This document shows, piece by piece, positions 1-7,595 of a stretch of DNA of 64,000 bases; the first letter of the stretch is position 1; every line of letters starts with the position of its first letter. Below the pieces are notes generated by a model. It did not search any database. It was not told the DNA's origin and saw nothing but the letters and a program-made list of their open reading frames with translations. The translations under genes and the position numbers were made by a program. Source of the DNA: Scleromatobacter sp038243995. GTDB taxonomy: Bacteria; Pseudomonadota; Gammaproteobacteria; Burkholderiales; Burkholderiaceae_C. Location of the stretch: contig JBBRTV010000007.1 of assembly GCA_038243995.1 (NCBI GenBank), forward strand, positions 1-64,000, given 5' to 3'.

Positions 1-972
1 CCCATGATGGACTGGACGGACAAACATTGCCGCACCTTCCATCGCTTGATCACCCGCGGCGCGCTGCTCTACACGGAGATGGTGACGACCGGGGCGCTGT
101 TGCACGGCGACCAGGCTCGGCACCTCGATTTCAACGCCGAGGAACATCCCGTCGCGCTGCAACTGGGCGGCAGCGAGCCGGAGGCGCTGGCGGCATGCGC
201 GAAGCTGGCGCAGGCGTGGGGGTACGACGAGGTCAACCTCAATTGCGGGTGTCCGAGCGAGCGCGTGCAGCGCGGTGCCTTCGGCGCCTGCCTGATGCGG
301 GAGGCGGAGCTGGTGCGCGATTGCGTCGCCGCGATGCGCGACGCCTGTTCGCTGCCGGTCACGGTCAAGCACCGCATCGGCATCGACAAGGTGGAGAGCT
401 ACGACTTCGTGCGCGATTTTGTCGGCACCGTGGCTGCCGGCGGCTGCAATGTGTTCATCGTGCATGCGCGCAACGCGTGGCTGCAGGGCCTCAGCCCGAA
501 GGACAACCGCACGATCCCGCCGTTGCGCCACGAATTCGTCTATCGCCTGAAGCACGACTTCCCCGGCATGACCATCGTGCTGAACGGCGGCGTCAAGGGC
601 GAGGACGAGATCGCGCGCCACCTCGAGCACGTCGATGGCGTGATGATAGGACGCGAGGCCTATCACGACCCCTGGACGATGGCGAACTGGGACAGCCGCT
701 TCCTGGGCTTGCCCGCGCCTGAGCGCACACGTGAAGATGTCGAGGCGCGGATGGTCGAGTACCTGGAGCAGCTGCAGCGTGCCGAGCACCATTGGTCGCA
801 GGCTTCGCGCCACATGCTGGGCCTGTGGAACGGCGTGAAGGGCGCGCGCCATTGGCGCCAGGTGTGGTCCGATCACCGCATGAAGACGCTGTCGGCGACC
901 GAGGTGTCGCGCCTGGCGCATGCGGGCGGGTTGCGGGCGGCTGAACTCGCGGTCGGCGTGACGGCGGACTGA
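1..972 (+). CDS. dusA: tRNA-dihydrouridine(20/20a) synthase DusA, 5'-truncated by window edge
   Basis: FMN-dependent enzyme that reduces uridines in the tRNA D-loop with NADPH. The visible protein opens with P-MMDWTD, which matches the family N-terminal APMMDWTD motif, so only a few codons lie outside the window. Other hallmarks are NLNCGCPSERVQ with the catalytic cysteine (near residue 82), VTVKHRIG, FIVHARNAWLQGLSPK and the FMN phosphate site NGGVK plus GVMIGREAY. The asparagine-glycine-rich signature and the length of about 325 residues fit DusA rather than DusB or DusC. The stop codon is followed by a short gap and the terminator of the convergent PEP-CTERM gene. Family assignment is firm. 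Confidence 0.95.
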   Translation, partial: PMMDWTDKHCRTFHRLITRGALLYTEMVTTGALLHGDQARHLDFNAEEHPVALQLGGSEPEALAACAKLAQAWGYDEVNLNCGCPSERVQRGAFGACLMREAELVRDCVAAMRDACSLPVTVKHRIGIDKVESYDFVRDFVGTVAAGGCNVFIVHARNAWLQGLSPKDNRTIPPLRHEFVYRLKHDFPGMTIVLNGGVKGEDEIARHLEHVDGVMIGREAYHDPWTMANWDSRFLGLPAPERTREDVEARMVEYLEQLQRAEHHWSQASRHMLGLWNGVKGARHWRQVWSDHRMKTLSATEVSRLAHAGGLRAAELAVGVTAD

Positions 973-1017
973 AGCCCGGGCCCGGGCTGCACCGGCCGGA
1001 AGGCGATCGGCGGAATT

Positions 1018-1042
1018 GAAAAAGGGCAGCCAGGCTGCCCTT
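1018..1042 (-). terminator. rho-independent terminator of the PEP-CTERM gene
   Basis: A perfect 9-bp stem (AAGGGCAGC / GCTGCCCTT) with a 3-nt loop lies at 1022-1042. Read on the minus strand it is followed by a run of five T. It sits 23 bp past the stop codon of the minus-strand gene ending at 1066, so it most likely ends that transcript. It may also work less efficiently for dusA from the other side. Confidence 0.85.
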
Positions 1043-1065
1043 ACAAGACTACGCGCTGGCGCGGT

Positions 1066-1545
1066 TCAGTCCTGGCGACGCTTGCGCATGAAGCCGAACA
1101 GTCCGATGCCGGCCAGCAGCAGCGCGGCGCTGGTCGGTTCGGGAACGGCCGAGACGGCGAACGAGCCGGCGAAGTTGCCGTTCGTCAGCTTGCCCAGGTG
1201 CGTGTTGACGTCGATGTACAGGTCGGTGGTCTGCGTCAGCGTCAGCGTGCGCATCTCGCTCCACTGCGTGGAACTGATCTGGTCGAACACGCCCAGGTCG
1301 TTGTCGTTGCTCGACTTGTGATCCTTGCTGGTGCTGAGCCAGACCTCGGCCAGGTCGAACCCGACGGACGAAACGGTCGACGCGAACGAGTACGTCCCTG
1401 GGCCGAGCGTGACGTACCAAGCGCTGTCGTGGTTGTCGGCGAAGCTGTAGAGACCCGGGCCGGTGCCCAGGTCGGTAGGCCCGGCCACCGCCGCGGCGCC
1501 CGCCGCGGTCATCAGTGCGGCCACGACGATCTTCATCATTTTCAT
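1066..1545 (-). CDS. PEP-CTERM sorting domain-containing protein
   Basis: Small exported protein of 159 residues. The start at 1545 is chosen because a GGGGAAAG ribosome site lies just upstream and the protein then begins with a clean signal peptide (MKMMKIVVAALMTAAGAAAV-AGP). The C-terminus carries the PEP-CTERM tripartite signal: VPEPT, a hydrophobic stretch and RKRRQD, beginning about 27 residues from the end. In bacteria with exosortase (EpsH/XrtA) this signal directs processing and surface or exopolysaccharide-linked sorting. The middle part is a small beta-rich domain without a recognised fold. No exosortase or exopolysaccharide gene lies in the window, so this is a dispersed single substrate gene. 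The 216 bp up to the next gene contain a run of nine G (1728-1736) and no evident gene. Confidence 0.88.
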   Translation of the reverse strand: MKMMKIVVAALMTAAGAAAVAGPTDLGTGPGLYSFADNHDSAWYVTLGPGTYSFASTVSSVGFDLAEVWLSTSKDHKSSNDNDLGVFDQISSTQWSEMRTLTLTQTTDLYIDVNTHLGKLTNGNFAGSFAVSAVPEPTSAALLLAGIGLFGFMRKRRQD

Positions 1546-1761
1546 TGCTTTCCCCCAGATTCTTTCGGGCTCGGATACCACCTTCGTGCACGTCGGACGA
1601 GCCTCGGTAGCCGACGCCGGCGCTACTCTGGCGCAATACTGCACGGGTCCAAGGGTTGATGCGAGGGTTTTGCGCGCTGTTTCACGTTAAGCGCGACGGT
1701 TATCTCACTTCGAACGTGGGGGGGGGCTTACTGTCGGGCACGAAAATGGCTTGGTGAGCGT

Positions 1762-2574
1762 TCAGCCTTGCGCGACTGTCTCGTCGATCTTGTCCTTGAC
1801 GCGATGCAGGCCGCGCAGGAGCGAGGTCTGGTCGAGCATGGCCTGGGGCGCGAGTTTCATCGCGACTTCGTCGAGCTGGTCGGGCGCGTTCGTGAGGGTG
1901 TCCGCCAAGGCCGAGAGCACGCAGATGTAGCGATGCGAGACGCGGGGCAGCCGCAACGTGGCATGGATGCTGACGTGATGTCGCACGCTGGCCACCGCCG
2001 CCGGCGCGAGCCCCCAGGCCTCGCACAGGCGCGCCCCGACTTCGTCGTGACCGATGCCGAAGGCAGCCTGCTCCAGTTCCAGCAGGGCAATGTCGTCGGC
2101 GGCTTGCGCGAGCATCGGCGCGTAGCGGGCCGGATCGTGGCGATACAGGACGGCCTTGCCGCATTCTTCGAACAAGCCGGCGGTATGCGCCCCCCAGGCC
2201 TCCATGGAGAGCGCCTGCGCGAGCCGCCCCATCAACAGCCCGCGCATGCGCGCACGCTCCCAGACGGCGATCAGCTGCGGTACCTGGGGAAAGGCCGCCT
2301 GCAGGCCGCTTTCATAGGCGATGGCCGAGATCTCGCGCACGCCCAGGTAGGTGACGGCCTGCTGCACGCTCTGCACGCGTCCCTTCAGGCCGTAGAGCGG
2401 CGAGTTGACCGCCTTCATCACGGCGGCGCCGAACGACATGTCCGCATCGATCAGGGCGCCGATGGCGTTCAGATTGACGTCGTCCGCGCGCAGCAATGCC
2501 GCCAGTTCGATCAGCGATCGCGGCTGGGCGGGCAGGTCGAAATCCAGGTTCACGGGTTTGTTGTCGGCCGTCAT
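1762..2574 (-). CDS. HDOD domain-containing protein
   Basis: A 270-residue cytoplasmic protein almost wholly made of an HDOD domain, a non-catalytic relative of HD phosphohydrolases used in bacterial signalling and cell-cycle or motility control. Recognisable stretches are PRSLIELAALLRADD at the start, FGAAVMKAVNSPLYG, SVQQAVTYLGVREI and LFEECGKAVL, all typical of HDOD. The ATG at 2574 is preferred because GGGAG lies 6 bp upstream; an in-frame GTG at 2622 lacks a ribosome site. It carries no REC, GGDEF or EAL domain, so its partner cannot be told. It is divergent from the permease gene at 2808. Confidence 0.88.
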   Translation of the reverse strand: MTADNKPVNLDFDLPAQPRSLIELAALLRADDVNLNAIGALIDADMSFGAAVMKAVNSPLYGLKGRVQSVQQAVTYLGVREISAIAYESGLQAAFPQVPQLIAVWERARMRGLLMGRLAQALSMEAWGAHTAGLFEECGKAVLYRHDPARYAPMLAQAADDIALLELEQAAFGIGHDEVGARLCEAWGLAPAAVASVRHHVSIHATLRLPRVSHRYICVLSALADTLTNAPDQLDEVAMKLAPQAMLDQTSLLRGLHRVKDKIDETVAQG

Positions 2575-2616
2575 GGAACGCTCCGGGAGTCGTGGCACCA
2601 GGGGTGCAATGGGAAA

Positions 2617-2635
2617 ATGCACGTGAAGTGTGCAT
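2617..2635. promoter_or_regulatory. inverted repeat in the HDOD/permease divergent gap
   Basis: ATGCAC-N7-GTGCAT, a perfect 6-bp inverted repeat, lies 43 bp upstream of the HDOD start in the 233-bp divergent region (2575-2807). It could be an operator for either direction. No cognate regulator gene is adjacent, so this is only a candidate. Confidence 0.3.
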
Positions 2636-2807
2636 GCTAGTGGCGTTGCGCAGGGTTCCTATGCGCGAAGTGGGGGGTCATACCGGGCTAGTCCGGCTTG
2701 AACATAATGCGCTGCGCGGCACGCCAAGTGCCTGGCGCCGGCGGCCGATGCATTCCTTTCCCGGATCAGTCGAGGCATCGCGATTCAACCCGGCAGGAAG
2801 CACCCGA

Positions 2808-4067
2808 ATGATTCATTGGCCGACGCCCACGGCGTCTCATGTGGCGACCTGGACGATCGCCGCGCTGTCCACCGCCGCCGTGATCATCCGGCCGGGGCGC
2901 CTGCCGGAGGCGGTGTGGGCCGTCGGCGGCGCGTCGTGCCTGGTCGCCACGGGCCTGTTGACTGCCGCGGCCGCCGCGCACGCGGTCGGCGAGGGCCTGG
3001 ACGTCTACCTGTTCCTGACCGGCATGATGCTGCTCGCCGAGCTGGCGCGGCGCGAAGGCCTGTTCGACACGCTCGCCGGCTGGGCAGTGCGGCATGCCAG
3101 GGGGTCGTCGACCCGGCTGTTCGCGTTGATGTACGGCATCGGCATCGTCGTGACCGCATTCATGTCGAACGACGCCACCGCGGTGGTGCTGACGCCGGCG
3201 GTCTACGCCGCGGCGAAGAAGGCCGGCGCGAGACCACTGCCCTACCTGTTCGCATGCGCCTTCATCTCCAACGCCGCGAGCTTCGTGCTGCCGATCTCGA
3301 ACCCGGCCAACCTGGTCGTGTTCGGTTCGAAGATGCCGGCGCTGCTCGCCTGGCTCGAGGCGTTCGCGCTGCCGTCGCTGGCTGCCGTCGCCGGCACCTG
3401 GGGCATGCTCATGCTGGTCTTCCGCGGTGACCTGTCCGGCCGCATCGCCACCGCTAACGACGTGCCTGCGCTGTCGCACACCGGCCGCATCGCCGCGGTC
3501 GGCGTGGTCGGCGTCGCGCTGGCGCTGCTGGCGGCCTCGGCCGTCGGCCTGCCGCTGGGCTGGCCGACGCTCGCGACCTCGGCGCTGGCGATCGCCGTCG
3601 TGCAGGTCACCAGGCGCGAGGCGCCGTGGCCCTTGCTGCAGCATGTGTCGTGGAGCGTGCTGGCGCTGGTCGCCGGCCTTTTCGTGCTGGTCGCCGGCCT
3701 TGGCGATACGGGCTTGATCGCCGCGCTGACCGATGTGCTCCACGACGCCGAGCAGGCATCGCCGCGTGGCACCGCGTGGGGTGTCGGTGCGCTCGTCGCC
3801 TTCGGCTGCAACCTGATGAACAACCTGCCGGCCGGGCTGATCGCCGGCTCGGCGGTGAACGCCGCCCAGGTGCCCGACGCCGTGCGATCCGCGATCGCCA
3901 TCGGCATCGACCTCGGCCCGAACCTGTCGGTCACCGGCTCGCTGGCGACCATCCTGTGGCTGGTGGCGCTGCGGCGCGAGGGCGAGCACGTGTCGGCCTG
4001 GCAGTTCCTGCGGGTGGGGGCGGTGGTGATGCCGGTCGCGCTGGTGCTGGCCCTGGCCTGCCTCTGA
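2808..4067 (+). CDS. ArsB/NhaD-type inner-membrane ion permease (SLC13-like)
   Basis: A 419-residue polytopic membrane protein of the ion transporter superfamily that holds ArsB arsenite pumps, NhaD Na+/H+ antiporters and anion transporters. The ATG at 2808 has AGGAAG 7 bp upstream. It shows about ten to twelve hydrophobic segments and the duplicated family motifs: FMSNDATAVVLTPAV in the first half and CNLMNNLPAGLIAGSA in the second, where the NDATA and NNLPA turns form the binding site. ISNPANLVVFG is also conserved. The second half resembles ArsB more than citrate or sulfate carriers. No arsR, arsC or acr gene is nearby, so an arsenite role is not supported by context and a sodium or organic-anion substrate is possible. 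It is convergent with the S33 hydrolase gene. Confidence 0.85.
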   Translation: MIHWPTPTASHVATWTIAALSTAAVIIRPGRLPEAVWAVGGASCLVATGLLTAAAAAHAVGEGLDVYLFLTGMMLLAELARREGLFDTLAGWAVRHARGSSTRLFALMYGIGIVVTAFMSNDATAVVLTPAVYAAAKKAGARPLPYLFACAFISNAASFVLPISNPANLVVFGSKMPALLAWLEAFALPSLAAVAGTWGMLMLVFRGDLSGRIATANDVPALSHTGRIAAVGVVGVALALLAASAVGLPLGWPTLATSALAIAVVQVTRREAPWPLLQHVSWSVLALVAGLFVLVAGLGDTGLIAALTDVLHDAEQASPRGTAWGVGALVAFGCNLMNNLPAGLIAGSAVNAAQVPDAVRSAIAIGIDLGPNLSVTGSLATILWLVALRREGEHVSAWQFLRVGAVVMPVALVLALACL

Positions 4068-4091
4068 CGCAGCGAAGCGCCCGCGCGTGGC

Positions 4092-6197
4092 TCAAGGCGC
4101 GGGCATCTGCGCCCGCAGGCGCTTTCCGCCGATCTCTCCCTCCAGCGTCGCGACGCTGCCGGCCTGCTGCTCGGGCCATGCGACGTGCAGGACGCCGCGC
4201 CCGCCGTCGGCCGTCGTGAAGACGATCTGCGCAGACGCGGTGCCGGCACCGTAGGGCCAGTCGAGATCGCCTGTCACGGCGACGTCTTCCGTGAAGCGGG
4301 CTTCTTCGAACTGCAGGTGGAAGATGTTGTCGCCCAGGCGTTCCCTGAAGCCGCCTCCGCGCAGTGCCGGGCTGGCCGACCCGTGTGCGCTCTCGAGGCG
4401 GCGTGTTGCGTCGCCGAGCGCGAGCACGGCCGCAGCCGCTGCGCGCAGTTGCGCGGGCGAAGCTTCGTTGCCGGGCTGCGCGGCAGGCAGCGGCAATGCG
4501 GAGGATCGCGCGGGAAAGACCGGCGGCGAACGCAGCGGGGCCACGGCCGCCGCGCAGGAGATGTCGCCCGGGTCCAGCGTGGCGAAGAAGCGCCGGACGA
4601 TGTCGGTGCCGCAGGTGTCGACCATGGGCGGCAGGGCGGTCACGTGGAACTCGTTGGCGATGACGACGTGGCGCGCGTTCGGGAACAGGGAAGCGACGGC
4701 GGCGCCTTCCGGCGGCGTGGTGATGGTGTCGATCTCGCCGTTGAGCACCAGCACCGGCATGGACGGCATCTGCGGGTGTGCGGGCACCAGCGGTCCGGGT
4801 GGGTGCTGCGACGGCGGCGCCGGCCACCGCACGCACGCATCGAGCAGGCTGTAGTCCAGCGACACGCCGCGGAACTCCTCGACGGTGAAGGGCGCATAGG
4901 TGCCGGGTTGGCGACGCTCGCGCGCGGCGACGCGCACGTCGCGCTGCAGCGCACGCGCGGCCGCAGGCAGCGTCATGTCGTAGATCTGGGCGTAGTCCTG
5001 GCAGCTCACGGCCCAGAACAGGCCTTCGCTGTAGGCCAGCGGCGAGTCGTGGTCGTAGCGCGGATCCTGGGACTGCCAGGTTTCGGCCATGAGTCGCAGC
5101 AGCGGCGCCGCGTCGCCGGCGGCGAACGCCCGCGCGGCCGGATCGAGCTCGCTGGCCACCGCATGGGCGGGGGCGCCCGCCAGCATCACCAGGCCCAGCA
5201 TCGAGGCGTCGGCGCGGAAGTGGACGTACGCCCCGTCGGCATTGCGCGCGACGGCGTCGAACGGATGCGCGCGCAGGAGGTCCAGCGCCGGCTGGATGTG
5301 ATCGATCGACGTGCCGGGCAGCGCCGCGCAATACGGCGAGCGTGCACAGACCTTGTCGAACTCGTCGCGCATCGTCGGCGCGAAGAAGGGGTACCAGGGC
5401 GACTCGCCCCCTGTCATGGGTACCGGATAGGCGGAGTCGAGCACGAGCGAGCGCAGGAGCGTCGGGTGCCGGTACGCGAACACCTGGCCGAAGTAGGTGC
5501 CGTAAGAGTCGCCGTACAGGTCGATGCCGGTGCGGCCGAGCGCGGCGAGCAGGGCGGCGAGATCGTCGGCCGCATACGCCGTGCTGTACAGCGGCGCCGT
5601 CGCGCCGAGCGAGCGGCCGCAGCGCGCGATGTCGGCCACGCTCGGGCCGGTGCTGCGGTGTTCGGTCTGCAGCGGATCGCAGACGACGACCTGTGACTGG
5701 CCGGTGCCGCGGTTGTCCATCAACACGAGATCCTTCGTGTCCAGCAGCGGGCGCAGCAGGCCGAGGTACGACCCGCGCGTGCCGGTCGACGGGTACCCCG
5801 GGCCGCCTTCGACCGCGACGAACGTGCCGGTCGAAGCCCGCGTGACGTCCTTGTGGCTGTAGAACTCGAAATGCACGGCGATCGTGCCGGGAAGGGCACC
5901 GGTGGGGTCGAACGGGCGATCCAGCGTACCGCACCAGACGTGGGCGTGACAGCGGTCCAGTGTCAGCGCGCCGACCTGGATCTGGCGGGCCTGCGGCACG
6001 GCGTCGTCGTCCACGTCCTGCGACGAGGTCGCCGACGCCATCGCGTGGGCGAGCGCGCCCGCATAAGGGCGCGCCACGGGCCCGCCGGCGGCGGCTTCCC
6101 GCGGCAGCGCGGCGAGCAAGGCGAGCGAGATCAGGCCGGCGCCGGCCCGGCTTGCGCACGCCACGCGCGTGGAACTGCGTGCAATCGTGGCTTTCAT
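4092..6197 (-). CDS. secreted alpha/beta-hydrolase, S33 tripeptidyl-aminopeptidase-like
   Basis: A 701-residue exported serine hydrolase. An N-terminal signal sequence (hydrophobic stretch about residues 18-31, ending LPREAAA-GG) precedes a catalytic domain. Key motifs are GGPGYPSTGTRGSY (oxyanion-hole GGPG), LMDNRGTGQS, the nucleophile elbow DLYGDSYGT with Ser231, then late GEIDTI for the Asp and NEFHVTAL for the His of the triad. This pattern matches prolyl/tripeptidyl aminopeptidases of family S33 with a TAP-like C-terminal lid. About 140 extra C-terminal residues form an uncharacterised beta-rich tail. It is last in the long minus-strand polyamine run, 21 bp downstream of the type III ligase gene, so it may be co-transcribed. 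Its substrate is unknown. Confidence 0.85.
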   Translation of the reverse strand: MKATIARSSTRVACASRAGAGLISLALLAALPREAAAGGPVARPYAGALAHAMASATSSQDVDDDAVPQARQIQVGALTLDRCHAHVWCGTLDRPFDPTGALPGTIAVHFEFYSHKDVTRASTGTFVAVEGGPGYPSTGTRGSYLGLLRPLLDTKDLVLMDNRGTGQSQVVVCDPLQTEHRSTGPSVADIARCGRSLGATAPLYSTAYAADDLAALLAALGRTGIDLYGDSYGTYFGQVFAYRHPTLLRSLVLDSAYPVPMTGGESPWYPFFAPTMRDEFDKVCARSPYCAALPGTSIDHIQPALDLLRAHPFDAVARNADGAYVHFRADASMLGLVMLAGAPAHAVASELDPAARAFAAGDAAPLLRLMAETWQSQDPRYDHDSPLAYSEGLFWAVSCQDYAQIYDMTLPAAARALQRDVRVAARERRQPGTYAPFTVEEFRGVSLDYSLLDACVRWPAPPSQHPPGPLVPAHPQMPSMPVLVLNGEIDTITTPPEGAAVASLFPNARHVVIANEFHVTALPPMVDTCGTDIVRRFFATLDPGDISCAAAVAPLRSPPVFPARSSALPLPAAQPGNEASPAQLRAAAAAVLALGDATRRLESAHGSASPALRGGGFRERLGDNIFHLQFEEARFTEDVAVTGDLDWPYGAGTASAQIVFTTADGGRGVLHVAWPEQQAGSVATLEGEIGGKRLRAQMPAP

Positions 6198-6218
6198 GGT
6201 GCCTTTCGTGGACCGCGG

Positions 6219-7577
6219 CTAGAACGCAGCGGCGTAGCGGTCGAGCTCCCACGCACCGACGTGGCGCGCGTAGTCGGTCCATTCGATGCGCTTGAGGCGG
6301 TCGAACTCATCGGCGAGCGAGGCGCCGAGCGCGCCGCGCACGACCCCGTCGGCACGCAGGGCGTCGATTGCTTCGAGCAGGCTCTGCGGCAGCAGCGGGA
6401 TGGCGCGCGCGCGGATCTGCGCGAGATCCAGCGCGAACAGGTCGTCGGTGCACGGCGGGCCGGGATCGAGCTCGCGGTCGACGCCGTCCAGGCCCGCGGC
6501 GATCAGGCCGGCGAGGGCGAGATAGGGATTGGCGCTCGCATCCGGCAGGCGCCATTCGAAGCGGCCGGCCAGCGTGCGGACGACGGCCGTGCGGTTGTTC
6601 GGGCCGTGGGCCACATAGGCGGGTGCCCAGGTGGTGCCCGACAGCGACTCGCCCACGACCAGCCGCTTGTACGAGTTAACGGTCGGCGCCGCGAGAGCCG
6701 TGAGCGCGGCGCTGTGCGCCAGCACGCCCGCGATGAAGCGATGCGCCAGCGGCGACAGGCCGGGCTGCCCGTCGCGGTTGGAGAAGACGCACTCCTCGCC
6801 GGCCCACAACGACACGTGGAAGTGCAGGCCGCTGCCGGGCTGGTTGGCGAACGGCTTGGGCATCATCGAGAACACTGCGCCCTCGCGTTCCGCGAGCGTG
6901 TGCGCCGCGAGCTTGAACAGCGTGACGTTGTCCGCGCTGGTCATGGCTTCGGCATTCTCGAAATTGATCTCGTACTGCCCGTGCGCGTCTTCGTGGTCGG
7001 TCTGCAGCACGTTCATGCCGGCGCTTTCGAGCGCCTCGCGCAGCGCGACGAGGAAGCCGAGCCGGCGCGGCATGCTCTTGAGGTCGTAGGATGGCTTGTC
7101 GAGGCGATCGGCATCGTCGAACGGGCGCCATTGGCCGGCCTCATTCTTCAGCAGGAAGAACTCGGGTTCGATGCCGACCTGCAGGGTCCAGCCGCGCTCG
7201 GCGAGGCGGGTCGTGGCGCGGCGCAGGACCTGGCGCGGGCAATTGTCGAAGGGCGCGCCGGCGACGAACCCGTCGCAGGCGACGCGCGCGACGCCGGGCA
7301 TCCAGGGCAACGCCGTGAGCGTGCCGAGATCGGCGCGCGCGTAGTACTCGCTGCGCGGGCCGGTGCGCGGCAGCGCGGTGCCCGAGATCGACGGGCCGGC
7401 GAAGCCGGCGCCGGCGCTCAGCAGCACGCCGAGCTGGTGCAGCGGCACCCATTTGCCCTTGGGCGTGCCGTGCATGTCGACGAACTGGGCGAGCAGGGTG
7501 TGGACGCCCTGTTCCCGCAGCGAGACCTCGAGGCGGGCGATGGCGTCGTGGTCGGCGAGAGCTGCTGTGATGGTCAT
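6219..7577 (-). CDS. type III glutamine-synthetase-like gamma-glutamyl ligase (GlnT family)
   Basis: A 452-residue member of the glutamine synthetase superfamily, which joins glutamate to ammonia or an amine with ATP. The N-terminal beta-grasp opens with FVDMHGTPKGKWVP, typical of the type III/GlnT branch. Active-site motifs are present: EPEFFL, QYEINF, GSGLHFHVSLW, NSYKRL and NNRTAVVR, followed by DASANPYLALAG. The length and the DMHG motif set it apart from GlnA (about 470 residues with an adenylylation loop) and from PuuA encoded at 16492-17862. It lies 18 bp downstream of the aldehyde dehydrogenase gene in the polyamine run, so the acceptor may be a mono- or polyamine rather than ammonia. 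Gamma-glutamylmethylamide synthetase is the main alternative. Confidence 0.88.
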   Translation of the reverse strand: MTITAALADHDAIARLEVSLREQGVHTLLAQFVDMHGTPKGKWVPLHQLGVLLSAGAGFAGPSISGTALPRTGPRSEYYARADLGTLTALPWMPGVARVACDGFVAGAPFDNCPRQVLRRATTRLAERGWTLQVGIEPEFFLLKNEAGQWRPFDDADRLDKPSYDLKSMPRRLGFLVALREALESAGMNVLQTDHEDAHGQYEINFENAEAMTSADNVTLFKLAAHTLAEREGAVFSMMPKPFANQPGSGLHFHVSLWAGEECVFSNRDGQPGLSPLAHRFIAGVLAHSAALTALAAPTVNSYKRLVVGESLSGTTWAPAYVAHGPNNRTAVVRTLAGRFEWRLPDASANPYLALAGLIAAGLDGVDRELDPGPPCTDDLFALDLAQIRARAIPLLPQSLLEAIDALRADGVVRGALGASLADEFDRLKRIEWTDYARHVGAWELDRYAAAF

Positions 7578-7595
7578 GAATCGATGTCTCTACCC

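Noticed and set aside
1728..1736. Run of nine G that could be a phase-variable tract
   Set aside because: It lies in a non-coding gap past the end of the HDOD gene and not in a promoter or frame where slippage would have a clear effect.
4079..4104. GC-rich hairpin between the permease and the S33 peptidase as a bidirectional terminator
   Set aside because: The stem GCCCGCG/CGCGGGC overlaps the last codons of the peptidase gene and has no T-run on either strand.
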